Positions 52,297-59,543 of a stretch of 64,000 nt of DNA are shown here, one piece after another. The first letter of the stretch is position 1. Every line of letters starts with the position of its first letter. Source of the stretch: Kitasatospora albolonga (GTDB lineage Bacteria; Actinomycetota; Actinomycetes; Streptomycetales; Streptomycetaceae); the NCBI GenBank assembly GCA_002082585.1, contig CP020563.1:2474001-2538000 (forward strand), written 5' to 3'. A program made the position numbers and the translations under genes. The notes below the pieces were generated by a model. That model was given only the letters and a program-made list of their open reading frames with translations. It had not been told where the DNA came from and did no database searches.

Positions 52297-52887
52297 TCAG
52301 AACCTGACGTCCGAGCACGCGTAGAACGCGTTCGCGGTGTCCGCGACGTCCCAGACGGCGAGGATGATGTGCTTGCCGGTCTTCTGGGTGGGGATCGTGC
52401 CCTGGTGGGTCAGCGTGGCCGGCGGCTGCTGGCCCCCGTACGGCACGGTCATGAAGGGCTGCGATTCGAGCGCGGCCCGGGTGAGCGGCTTGGTGGAGTC
52501 CCAGCCGTTCTTGGTGATGAAGTAGCGGAAGTCGCTGGTCCGGTGGCGGGCGGTGAACTGCCAGCGGAAGTTGTAGCCCTGTCCGCCGGTGACCTGGGTG
52601 GCGGGCCAGTTGCCGCCGCGCGGGTCGTCGAGCTGGGCGAACTGACCGTTGCCGCCGGCGCAGATCTTGCCGTCGGCGGGACCCGCGGCCGGGAAGCCCT
52701 TGGGCCCCTCGACGCTCTGCGGCTCCCACTGGATGTTGCCGCAGCCGGTGACCGTGCCGTTGGCACAGAGTTTCTGGCGGCTGATGGGGGAGTCCGTGTA
52801 GCCGTGACTGCTGGCGCTGGTGGTGGCGAGCACCGAAACGCCCGCTACCGCGAGGCCGAGCACGGCCGCGCTTACCTTTTTCCGCAT
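52297..52887 (-). CDS. lpmP: Secreted AA10 lytic polysaccharide monooxygenase, LpmP-like
   Basis: A 196-residue AA10 copper monooxygenase, the same length as and closely similar to the one at 10945. The signal peptide ends SASS, leaving His28 as mature N-terminus (HGYTDSPISRQ); the second brace His is in RHRTSDFRYF, and NAFYACSDVRF closes the protein. Unlike its paralogue it has no TTA codon. Its place five kilobases before cslA-glxA corresponds, from memory, to LpmP of S. coelicolor, which supports apical glycan deposition. The ATG at 52887 has GAGGAG upstream; a longer frame to 52938 has no signal-like content. A DasR site covers its promoter. Confidence 0.88.
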   Translation of the reverse strand: MRKKVSAAVLGLAVAGVSVLATTSASSHGYTDSPISRQKLCANGTVTGCGNIQWEPQSVEGPKGFPAAGPADGKICAGGNGQFAQLDDPRGGNWPATQVTGGQGYNFRWQFTARHRTSDFRYFITKNGWDSTKPLTRAALESQPFMTVPYGGQQPPATLTHQGTIPTQKTGKHIILAVWDVADTANAFYACSDVRF

Positions 52888-52989
52888 TGCTGTCGCTCCT
52901 CTAGAACGTGGGGGAGGTTCATGAGCACTGCTCGACATGCTGCGCGCTTGGTACGTGGTGCGTGATGTGTGGTGCGTGATGGGGATCTG

Positions 52990-53001
52990 CGGTCTAGACC
53001 A
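52990..53001. promoter_or_regulatory. DasR-responsive element of the second LPMO gene
   Basis: CGGTCTAGACCA differs from the dre core TGGTCTAGACCA only at the first base. It starts 7 nt downstream of the -10, the same geometry as at 11652. Confidence 0.75.
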
Positions 53002-53007
53002 AGTCTT

Positions 53008-53036
53008 AGATTATTGACGCCACATGAACATGTCCA
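53008..53036 (-). promoter_or_regulatory. Promoter of the second LPMO gene
   Basis: TGGACA (53031-53036) and TAATCT (53008-53013) with a 17-bp spacer on the minus strand, identical hexamers to the first LPMO promoter. The bases upstream of the -35 (CATTGGT) are also conserved. Confidence 0.65.
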
Positions 53037-53117
53037 GACCAATGAGCCTCGGATTCCGGGCAGCGGAAAGGGGCCCGGTGTCACGCTCCCGGGCCCCTTC
53101 GATCGCGTACGGTCCGT

Positions 53118-55400
53118 TCAGGCCCCGTCTCCCCCGCCGCTGCGGCCGGTGTAGAAGGCGACCGTCAAGTCCTTGACCAGCGCCTTGCGTTCGTAGTCAT
53201 CGAGCTCGACGATGCCGCGCGTGGTGAGCCGGTTGACGGTGTCGTCCACCGCGTCCACCACCGAAGTCAGCACGCTGTCACGGTGTTTGGCGTCGATGGC
53301 GGCGATCCGCCGCCGCTGCATCGCCGCCGCGACCTCGGGGGCGTACTCGATCCCGGTCGGCTGCGCCGAGTACACCTCCACCCCGACCGGCTCGCAGTCC
53401 GCCTTCAGCATCCGGGTCAGCGCGTCGCCAACTGCCTCCGCGTCACGGAGAGTCGGGGCGTCCTCGTGGAACGCGTCGGCGGGCAGCTGCGAGAGGACCC
53501 GGGCCATCGCGGACTCGACCTGTGCCCGCAGATACGCCTCGTGGTCCTCGATCCCGAGGGCGGCGCGCACGGTGTCCTTGATCCGCCAGACCACCAGGAC
53601 GACGACCCGCAGGGCGGTGCCGTTGGCGTCCACGGCGGGGAGCGGTTCGCTGCGCCAGTGCCGCAGGCGTACGTCGACACGGCGGCGCAGCAGCAGGGGC
53701 GAGACCCAGACCAGGCCGGTGCGCCGGACGCTCCCCCGGTAGTCGCCGAAGAGCGTGAGCACCCAGGCGTACCCGACGCGCCCCCGGCCCAGCCCGCCGA
53801 GCGCGAGGACGACGAACGCGGCCAGGAGGGCGAGCCCGGCCCAGGCCCCGGCGCCGATCCCCTCGTACGGGCGCGGGGCCAGGCCGACGGCCCCCTGGAC
53901 GGCGGCGGGCAGAGCACCGCGCCACCAGAGGAGCGCCAGTACGCCGAGGAGCCCGGCGGCTCCGGCGAGCAGGGCGGCATACCCGGAGAGGGCGGGCCCG
54001 GGACGCTCGGCGAGCCGGGGGTCGGCGAGCGGGGCGGGGCGGGTGGGGGGCTCGACGCGGGGGTGGGGTGAGCGGGGCCGGGGGGTGCGGTCGGCGGGGC
54101 CGGTACCGGTGCGGTGGCCGGGGCCGGTACCGGTGCGGTGGGCCACGGCTGTGGGGAGTGCGGTGGGTTCGGGGGTCTCCGGATCGTCACGGAAGAGCAG
54201 GTGTACGGGAATGGAGGCGGTGGACTCGTTGAGGATGACGGAGTGGCGGCGGGGGTGGGGCGGGGGTTGCGGGCCCGGTACGGAGAAGGTGGCGGAGGTG
54301 GCGCGGGCACCGGGGGCCAGGTCGAGGACGAGGTCCAGTTCGGTGTCGGGGCCGAGGTCGCCGGCCTGGGCGGAGGGGGCGCCCGGGCCCCGGTCCGTAC
54401 GCGCGTCGGAGACGGGCTTCGGGCGGGGCCCGGCCTCTTCGCCGTACGCGGGAAGCGGGGTCCACTCCGCCGAGGGGTCCGTCCTCAAACGCCGGACGGG
54501 CTGGAAACGCGGGGGGCCGTCGGAGGGCACGGCGGCCCCGGGCCCCTCCTCAGGACGAACGGACCGGACGTGCGGAGCCCCGGGCTCCAGGTGCAGGCTC
54601 CGGCCCGGGTGATCCAGGCGTACCGGCTTGCGCGGGGTGTCCGGCTCGGAGGCCGGGCGGGGGTCTGGGGCGGGGCTCGACTCCGGGGTCGGGCGGGGGG
54701 CGGGGTCGGGGCTCGGGGCCGAGGTCGGGTCCGGGTGCAGGTCGGGGCTGGGCTTGGAGGCCGGGCGGAGGGCGGGGTCGGGGCTTGACCCCGGGGTCGG
54801 GCGCGGGTCCAGGTCGGGGCTCGGCTCGGAGACCGGGCGGGGGCCCAGGCCCGGGTCCTGGCCCGGGTCGGGGTCGGGGTCGGAACCCAGGTCCCGGCCC
54901 GGGCCGGGATCGGAACCCAGGTCCCGGCCCGGGCCCGGGCCGGAGCCCAGGCCCAAGCTGGGGCCGGAGTCACCGCCCTCGCCCGTCCCCGGGGCAGAGG
55001 CAGGAGCAGGGGCCGGAGCGCCGACCTCCTCCCCCATCAGGTTCAGCTCCGGGCCCGCCCCAGAAGCACCAACCTCATCCACCTCCGGGACCGCGCCAGG
55101 CCCGGGAACACCGACCTTGCCTCCCACCGACCACGGCTCCCCCACCCGCCCCAAGCCCTCCACCGGGTCCAAGCCCTGGCCCAAGCCCGGCCCGGGGTCC
55201 GATCCCGCCCCCGGGTCCGCCCCCGCCCCCGGCCCCGGATCGGCCACCGAGGGCCCCTCCTCCTTCGGCCGGAACAGTGGCGGCAGCGTGGCATGCGGCG
55301 CGGGGTGCAGCGCGACGTCGTCGATCAGCGGCATGGGGGTCTCGCCGCGTGGGTCGTGGTCGGTGAGGCGCTGGGGCTGGGGGTTCTGGTCTGGGGTCAC
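53118..55400 (-). CDS. SPFH/band-7 membrane protein with long Pro/Asp/Gly-rich N-terminus
   Basis: The 760-residue protein has two halves. Residues 1-450 are low-complexity and probably disordered, with Asp-Pro, Gly-Pro and Ser-Pro repeats. From about 465 there are two hydrophobic segments (LLAGAAGLLGVLALLWW and AWAGLALLAAFVVLALG), then an SPFH domain (about 540-740): GLVWVSPLLLRRRVDVRLRHW, VVLVVWRIKD, YLRAQVESAMARVLSQLP, TRMLKADCEPVGVEVYSAQ. SPFH (flotillin/stomatin) proteins organise membrane microdomains. The start is uncertain: GTG at 55400 (GGGAA 4 nt upstream) is my choice, with ATG at 55424 or the ATG opening MPLIDDVAL as alternatives. The location beside envelope genes suggests a membrane scaffold. 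Confidence 0.8.
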   Translation of the reverse strand: MTPDQNPQPQRLTDHDPRGETPMPLIDDVALHPAPHATLPPLFRPKEEGPSVADPGPGAGADPGAGSDPGPGLGQGLDPVEGLGRVGEPWSVGGKVGVPGPGAVPEVDEVGASGAGPELNLMGEEVGAPAPAPASAPGTGEGGDSGPSLGLGSGPGPGRDLGSDPGPGRDLGSDPDPDPGQDPGLGPRPVSEPSPDLDPRPTPGSSPDPALRPASKPSPDLHPDPTSAPSPDPAPRPTPESSPAPDPRPASEPDTPRKPVRLDHPGRSLHLEPGAPHVRSVRPEEGPGAAVPSDGPPRFQPVRRLRTDPSAEWTPLPAYGEEAGPRPKPVSDARTDRGPGAPSAQAGDLGPDTELDLVLDLAPGARATSATFSVPGPQPPPHPRRHSVILNESTASIPVHLLFRDDPETPEPTALPTAVAHRTGTGPGHRTGTGPADRTPRPRSPHPRVEPPTRPAPLADPRLAERPGPALSGYAALLAGAAGLLGVLALLWWRGALPAAVQGAVGLAPRPYEGIGAGAWAGLALLAAFVVLALGGLGRGRVGYAWVLTLFGDYRGSVRRTGLVWVSPLLLRRRVDVRLRHWRSEPLPAVDANGTALRVVVLVVWRIKDTVRAALGIEDHEAYLRAQVESAMARVLSQLPADAFHEDAPTLRDAEAVGDALTRMLKADCEPVGVEVYSAQPTGIEYAPEVAAAMQRRRIAAIDAKHRDSVLTSVVDAVDDTVNRLTTRGIVELDDYERKALVKDLTVAFYTGRSGGGDGA
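54640..55000. repeat. Imperfect Asp-Pro/Gly-Pro coding repeat
   Basis: This internal part of the SPFH gene is built of short imperfect repeats. An example is a 33-bp unit containing GGGATCGGAACCCAGGTCCC that occurs twice near 54890-54925 and gives GRDLGSDP in the protein. The tract is likely to vary in length between strains. Confidence 0.65.
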
Positions 55401-55445
55401 CGGTTCCCTGTTCCTTTCCGTCATCCGTATCCGTGTATTCCGTCA

Positions 55446-55541
55446 TCCCTCAGGACCTCAGGACCTCAGGTCTCCAGGACCTCAGGCCATCGGCACCTCA
55501 GGCACCTCAGGTCCCTCAGGTCCCTCAGGTCCCTCAGGCAA
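55446..55541. repeat. Short tandem repeats (CTCAGGACC / CTCAGGTCC) after the peptidoglycan-binding gene
   Basis: Nine-base units CTCAGGACC and CTCAGGTCC recur about nine times between 55446 and 55541, running over the stop codon of the gene that ends at 55534. No other feature is seen in the 133-bp gap. Confidence 0.7.
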
Positions 55542-56838
55542 AGAGCCGGCGCCAGGTCTCCGGCCCCGGGTATCCGTCGGCCGCGCTGCCGCGCCAGCCC
55601 TGGGCCCGCTGGAACGCCTCGACATTGCGGCGGTCCGCCTCGGTCCAGCGCGGGTCGGGGCCCGACACGTAGTGCTTGCCGTATCCCTTCTTCACCAACT
55701 GTCTGCCGAGCCGGTCGACATGGCTGTTGGACTGGCCCGGCTGGAAATAGCCGCGCCCGGGGAAGGCGAAGGAGGTGTTCGGGCTGCCGCCCGTCACCGC
55801 GGCCGGGATGTCGCGGCCGGTGCCCGTGGTCAGCAGGCGCCAGGTGTCCGGGCCGGGGATGCCGTCCGCCTCCGCGCCGCGCCACCCCTGCGCCTGCTGG
55901 AACGCCTGCGTGGCCCGCCGGTCCGCCGCGCCCCACACGGGGCCGGGGCCGATCTCGTAGAACCGTTTTCCGCCGCGCGCCACCAGCATCTCGCCGAGCC
56001 GGGTGACATGGGCGTTGTCCGCGCCGGGGCCGAACTGATCGGCGCCGGGGAAGGCGGTGGAGGAGCCGGAGCCGGGCGTGCCCGCGCCGAGGCCCTTGTA
56101 GCGGTAGGCGACGTACCGGTCGGAGTTGTTCCAGTACGCCATCGGCGTCGACTGCTTCCGCGTGCGCGGGCGCGCCTGTTCGTAGGCGATGTAGTGGGTG
56201 CGGTTGTAGTCGGTCCAGCCGCCGAAGATGGTGACGTGGGAGCCCTTGGAGGGGTCGGCGGGGTTGTGGAAGAGGAGCATGTCGCCGGGCTGGAGGTCGG
56301 CGCGGGCGATCCGGGTCCCGTAGCTCGCGAGGCTGCCGGTCCATTCGTTGGTGCCGAGGTTCCAGGCCATCGAGACATAGCCGGAGCAGTCCTGGCGGTA
56401 CCCGTCCGACCAGTACTTCTCCATGCTGTACGGGACCTTCGCGGCGACCCACCGCTTGGCCCGGTTGATGATCTCGGCCCGGGTGGTCTTCGCCAGGACC
56501 GCGCTGTCGGAGCCGTCGGACGGCGGCCCGGAGGCACCGGCCCCCTTCAGCGGGCCCTTCTCGCCCTGCGGGGTGGCCGGTTCGGGGGCGGGGTCCTGGT
56601 CGGCGCGGGGGGCCTTGGCGCTGTGTCCGGCGGCGGCCGCCGCTTCGGCGGCCCCGCAGGAGAGGACCATTCCGGCGGCGGTGGCCAGGACCAGGGCGCG
56701 GCGGGCTCCGTGCGCGGCGGGGTGGCCGCCGCACCGCACCGGGACGGCCCGCGCGGCTGCGGCCCGCCGTTGCAGGGCGCACCCCGCACAGGTGCAGTCG
56801 ATGGCGGGTTCGTACTCCTCGAAGACCGGCACAGTCAT
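55534..56838 (-). CDS. Secreted NlpC/P60-like protein with two peptidoglycan-binding repeats
   Basis: A 434-residue protein whose N-terminus has a Cys motif, CTCAGC (15-20), before a hydrophobic segment (ALVLATAAGMVLSCG, 48-62), so it is exported or anchored. Residues 115-250 carry an NlpC/P60-like cysteine peptidase core with RQDCSGYVSMAW (Cys151) and GSHVTIFGGW (His201). Two copies of an actinobacterial peptidoglycan-binding repeat follow (about 275-345 and 360-432). Each has FPG, HVxxLG, a GP-W-ADRR motif, AFQxAQGWRG and a PGPxTW end. It is probably a cell-wall amidase/endopeptidase. GGAGGGG lies 9 nt before the ATG at 56838. It is in a gene block with SPFH and csl genes. Confidence 0.88.
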   Translation of the reverse strand: MTVPVFEEYEPAIDCTCAGCALQRRAAAARAVPVRCGGHPAAHGARRALVLATAAGMVLSCGAAEAAAAAGHSAKAPRADQDPAPEPATPQGEKGPLKGAGASGPPSDGSDSAVLAKTTRAEIINRAKRWVAAKVPYSMEKYWSDGYRQDCSGYVSMAWNLGTNEWTGSLASYGTRIARADLQPGDMLLFHNPADPSKGSHVTIFGGWTDYNRTHYIAYEQARPRTRKQSTPMAYWNNSDRYVAYRYKGLGAGTPGSGSSTAFPGADQFGPGADNAHVTRLGEMLVARGGKRFYEIGPGPVWGAADRRATQAFQQAQGWRGAEADGIPGPDTWRLLTTGTGRDIPAAVTGGSPNTSFAFPGRGYFQPGQSNSHVDRLGRQLVKKGYGKHYVSGPDPRWTEADRRNVEAFQRAQGWRGSAADGYPGPETWRRLFA

Positions 56839-57030
56839 GCGATTCCCCTCCGCACTCGTCACTCGTCAGGATCTTTGGGCGCAGCTGCGACGGGCGTCAC
56901 TGTCTTAACACTCCCGACATAAGGCATTTTGACGGACCAATGAGAAAAAACGACCATCTGACAGGGCGTGGCGGCGGGTAAATGGTCTGGAGCACCTGCC
57001 GGAGTCGGGTAGAGTTCTCCAGGTCAGCAG

Positions 57031-57104
57031 GCGCCGTTAGCTCAGTTGGTTAGAGCAGCTGACTCTTAATCAGCGGGTCCGGGGTTCGAGTCCCTGACGG
57101 CGCA
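57031..57104 (+). tRNA. tRNA-Lys (CTT), copy 3
   Basis: The third identical 74-base copy, again preceded by GTCAGCAG. TAGAGT at 57010-57015 is a candidate -10, 15 nt from the tRNA. Confidence 0.97.
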
Positions 57105-57111
57105 CGCACGG

Positions 57112-57146
57112 TCAAGGCCCTCTCACAGAACGTGAGGGGGCCTTGA
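57112..57146 (+). terminator. Hairpin terminator after tRNA-Lys copy 3
   Basis: A 15-bp inverted repeat TCAAGGCCCTCTCAC / GTGAGGGGGCCTTGA with one G-T pair and a 5-nt loop, 7 bp after the tRNA. Confidence 0.8.
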
Positions 57147-57623
57147 TCATTCCCTGTTACGCGATCAGTGACACTCCATCACCCCCTACGGACAGCGACA
57201 GATGGAGTGCGGAACGTCACGAGGCAGTGATGGGGAGCTCAGGGGGCGCTGACCGTCACTTCCTCACGCCCCCTTCACCAGCATCACCCAAATCGTGCGT
57301 ATGACCGGTAAACAGTGTGTTTCACCCTTGCGGTCCCGTCCGGTGTCGGACAATCTGTCTGGGGGCCGAGGGGCTCCAAGGGGGCTGGTGATCCGTACAG
57401 TTGGGTCAGCAGAGCGTGAGGTTCCGGTTATCCGTTCCGCGGGGTGGGGGTCCCGCTCGGGAACGGACACCGAGGGGGCATCATGCAACCGGAAGGCCAC
57501 CCATCCGTGTCTGTGGTGAAGGTGGCCCGCCACCGTGTGCGTGCCCGGTGAAGAACCGGGGTCCCGCCGCATACGCAGAGACCGACCAGTCACGCACCAC
57601 CGTGCGTGCGGGGGGAATGACCC
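57147..57623. other. 477-bp region upstream of cslA, with inverted repeats and no gene
   Basis: A 9-bp inverted repeat CACTCCATC / GATGGAGTG spans 57172-57209, and TCCGTTCC / GGAACGGA forms a hairpin at 57431-57467 around a GGGGTGGGGG loop. The stretch 57400-57610 also has CCGGTT/AACCGG complementarity and could be a structured leader. I compared it with cobalamin, c-di-GMP-I and ydaO riboswitch signatures and saw no match. GGGGGGA precedes the cslA ATG by about 9 nt. Confidence 0.55.
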
Positions 57624-59543
57624 ATGACGTCGACGCCGCCAGGCGACCGGCCGGAGAACGACGCTTCCCGGACCACGCAGCTCCGGATACCTCCGCAGCT
57701 GAAGGCCGGAGGGCAGCGGCGGCGTGCGAAGAAAGAGCTGCCGCGCTACGACTACGAGCACTACAGCCGGCTGGCCGGGCCGCTGACGCAGCCCCCCGCG
57801 GGCAAGCCGTACAAGGTCCAGTACCGCTCGCTGATATCCCAGGAGCCGCACCGTGTGCGCGCGGCGCTCCTGCTCGGCGCGGCTCCGCTCGTCTCCCTCG
57901 GTCTCTTCGCCTGGCTGATGCAGCCCAGCCACTGGACCGACCGCGATCCCAACCTCGACAACGATCTCCTGCTGGTCCTCGACATCATCATGCTGGTCTC
58001 GATCGGGCTGATCGAGCTGTTCCGCACGATGAACGTCCTGTCGAACGCGCACGCCACCCTCGTCGCCCGGGACCCGATCCCGGTGGTGCCGGAGACCGGC
58101 ACCCGGGTCGCCTTCCTCACCTCCTTCGTCCCCGGCAAGGAACCGCTGGAGATGGTGACGAAGACCCTGGAGGCGGCCGTCAAGATCCGCCACCGCGGGC
58201 TGATGCACGTCTGGCTGCTGGACGAGGGCAACGACCCGGCGGTCAAGGAGGTCTGCGCCCGGCTCGGTGTGCACCACTTCTCCCGCAAGGGCGTCGCCCA
58301 CTGGAACCAGGCCAAGGGCCCGCACCGCGCCAAGACCAAGCACGGCAACTACAACGCCTGGCTGGACGCGCACGGCGGCGACTACGACTTCTTCGCCTCG
58401 GTCGACACCGACCACATCCCGCTGCCCAACTACCTGGAGCGGATGCTCGGCTACTTCCGCGACCCCGACATCGGCTTCGTCATCGGCCCGCAGGTCTACG
58501 GCAACTACGACACCTTCGTCACCAAGGCCGCCGAGTCCCAGCAGTTCCTCTTCCACGCCCTGATCCAGCGCGCGGGCAACCGCTACGGCGCCCCCATGTT
58601 CGTCGGCACGAGCAACGCGGTGCGCATCACCGCGCTCAAGCAGATCGGCGGCCTGTACGACTCGATCACCGAGGACATGGCCACCGGCTTCGAGATCCAC
58701 CGCCACCGCAACCCGGTCACGGGGAAGAAGTGGCGCTCGGTCTACACCCCGGACGTGCTGGCCGTCGGCGAGGGCCCGACCGCGTGGACGGACTTCTTCA
58801 CCCAGCAGCTGCGCTGGTCGCGTGGTACGTACGAGACGATCATCGGGCAGTTCTGGAAGGGCTTCGGCACCATGCCCGCAGGCAAGCTCTTCAACTACAC
58901 GATGATGATCATCTTCTATCCGATGTCGGCGATGAACTGGATTCTCGCGGCCCTCAGCTGCGCCCTGTTCCTCGGCATGGGCGCCTCCGGTGTCCAGATC
59001 GACCCGACGATCTGGATGATGCTGTACGGGAACGCCTCCGCGCTCCAGATCGGCCTGTACATCTGGAACCGCCGCCACAACGTCTCGCCGCACGAGCCCG
59101 AGGGCTCCGGCGGACTGGCAGGCATGGTGATGTCCGCGCTCTCCGCGCCGATCTACGCCCGCTCGCTGATGGACGCGGTGCTGCGCCGCAAGAGCTCGTT
59201 CGTGGTGACCCCCAAGGGCGACTCGTCCAGCCCGGACACCCTCTTCGGCACCTTCCGCATCCACCTGTTCTTCATCGTCGTCTTCGGCGCGTCGATGGTC
59301 TCCTCGTTCTTCTTCGGCCACAACCATCCCGCGATGATCACGTGGGCCTCCCTGGCGCTGCTGATCACCGCCGCGCCGATCATCGGCTGGCGGTACACGA
59401 TCCGCGCCGAGAAGAAGAAACGCCGGACGGGCGGCTCGCACCGCAGCGGCGGACCGGCCCCGGAGCCCAGGCCCCAGCCACTGCCCGGCGCACCCGGCAA
59501 CGACCAGACCATGCAGATCGCCCTTGGGGGACGTAAGAAATGA
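57624..59543 (+). CDS. cslA: Cellulose synthase-like GT2 glycosyltransferase CslA
   Basis: A 639-residue membrane glycosyltransferase that builds a beta-glucan at hyphal tips and is needed for aerial growth and attachment in Streptomyces. Two membrane helices (about 79-100 and 116-136) precede the GT2 domain with LLDEGND (Asp200), the metal-binding DTD at 261-263, ITEDMATG (TED 349-351) and QQLRW at 394-398. All four cellulose-synthase signatures are intact. More membrane helices follow (about 410-600) and a basic/Pro-rich tail. There is no PilZ domain. The stop overlaps the glxA start, so CslA and GlxA are coupled. Confidence 0.95.
   Translation: MTSTPPGDRPENDASRTTQLRIPPQLKAGGQRRRAKKELPRYDYEHYSRLAGPLTQPPAGKPYKVQYRSLISQEPHRVRAALLLGAAPLVSLGLFAWLMQPSHWTDRDPNLDNDLLLVLDIIMLVSIGLIELFRTMNVLSNAHATLVARDPIPVVPETGTRVAFLTSFVPGKEPLEMVTKTLEAAVKIRHRGLMHVWLLDEGNDPAVKEVCARLGVHHFSRKGVAHWNQAKGPHRAKTKHGNYNAWLDAHGGDYDFFASVDTDHIPLPNYLERMLGYFRDPDIGFVIGPQVYGNYDTFVTKAAESQQFLFHALIQRAGNRYGAPMFVGTSNAVRITALKQIGGLYDSITEDMATGFEIHRHRNPVTGKKWRSVYTPDVLAVGEGPTAWTDFFTQQLRWSRGTYETIIGQFWKGFGTMPAGKLFNYTMMIIFYPMSAMNWILAALSCALFLGMGASGVQIDPTIWMMLYGNASALQIGLYIWNRRHNVSPHEPEGSGGLAGMVMSALSAPIYARSLMDAVLRRKSSFVVTPKGDSSSPDTLFGTFRIHLFFIVVFGASMVSSFFFGHNHPAMITWASLALLITAAPIIGWRYTIRAEKKKRRTGGSHRSGGPAPEPRPQPLPGAPGNDQTMQIALGGRKK

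Noticed and set aside
40100..57104. Integrated element using one of the tRNA-Lys genes as attachment site
   Set aside because: All three tRNAs are complete, flanking genes look like core genes, and no integrase or duplicated tRNA 3' fragment is visible.
57400..57623. Riboswitch before cslA
   Set aside because: The conserved cores of cobalamin, c-di-GMP-I and ydaO (c-di-AMP) classes were looked for and not found.
57401..59536. 711-codon frame overlapping cslA in another frame
   Set aside because: Arg/Pro/His-rich shadow of cslA, whose GT2 motifs are intact in the chosen frame.
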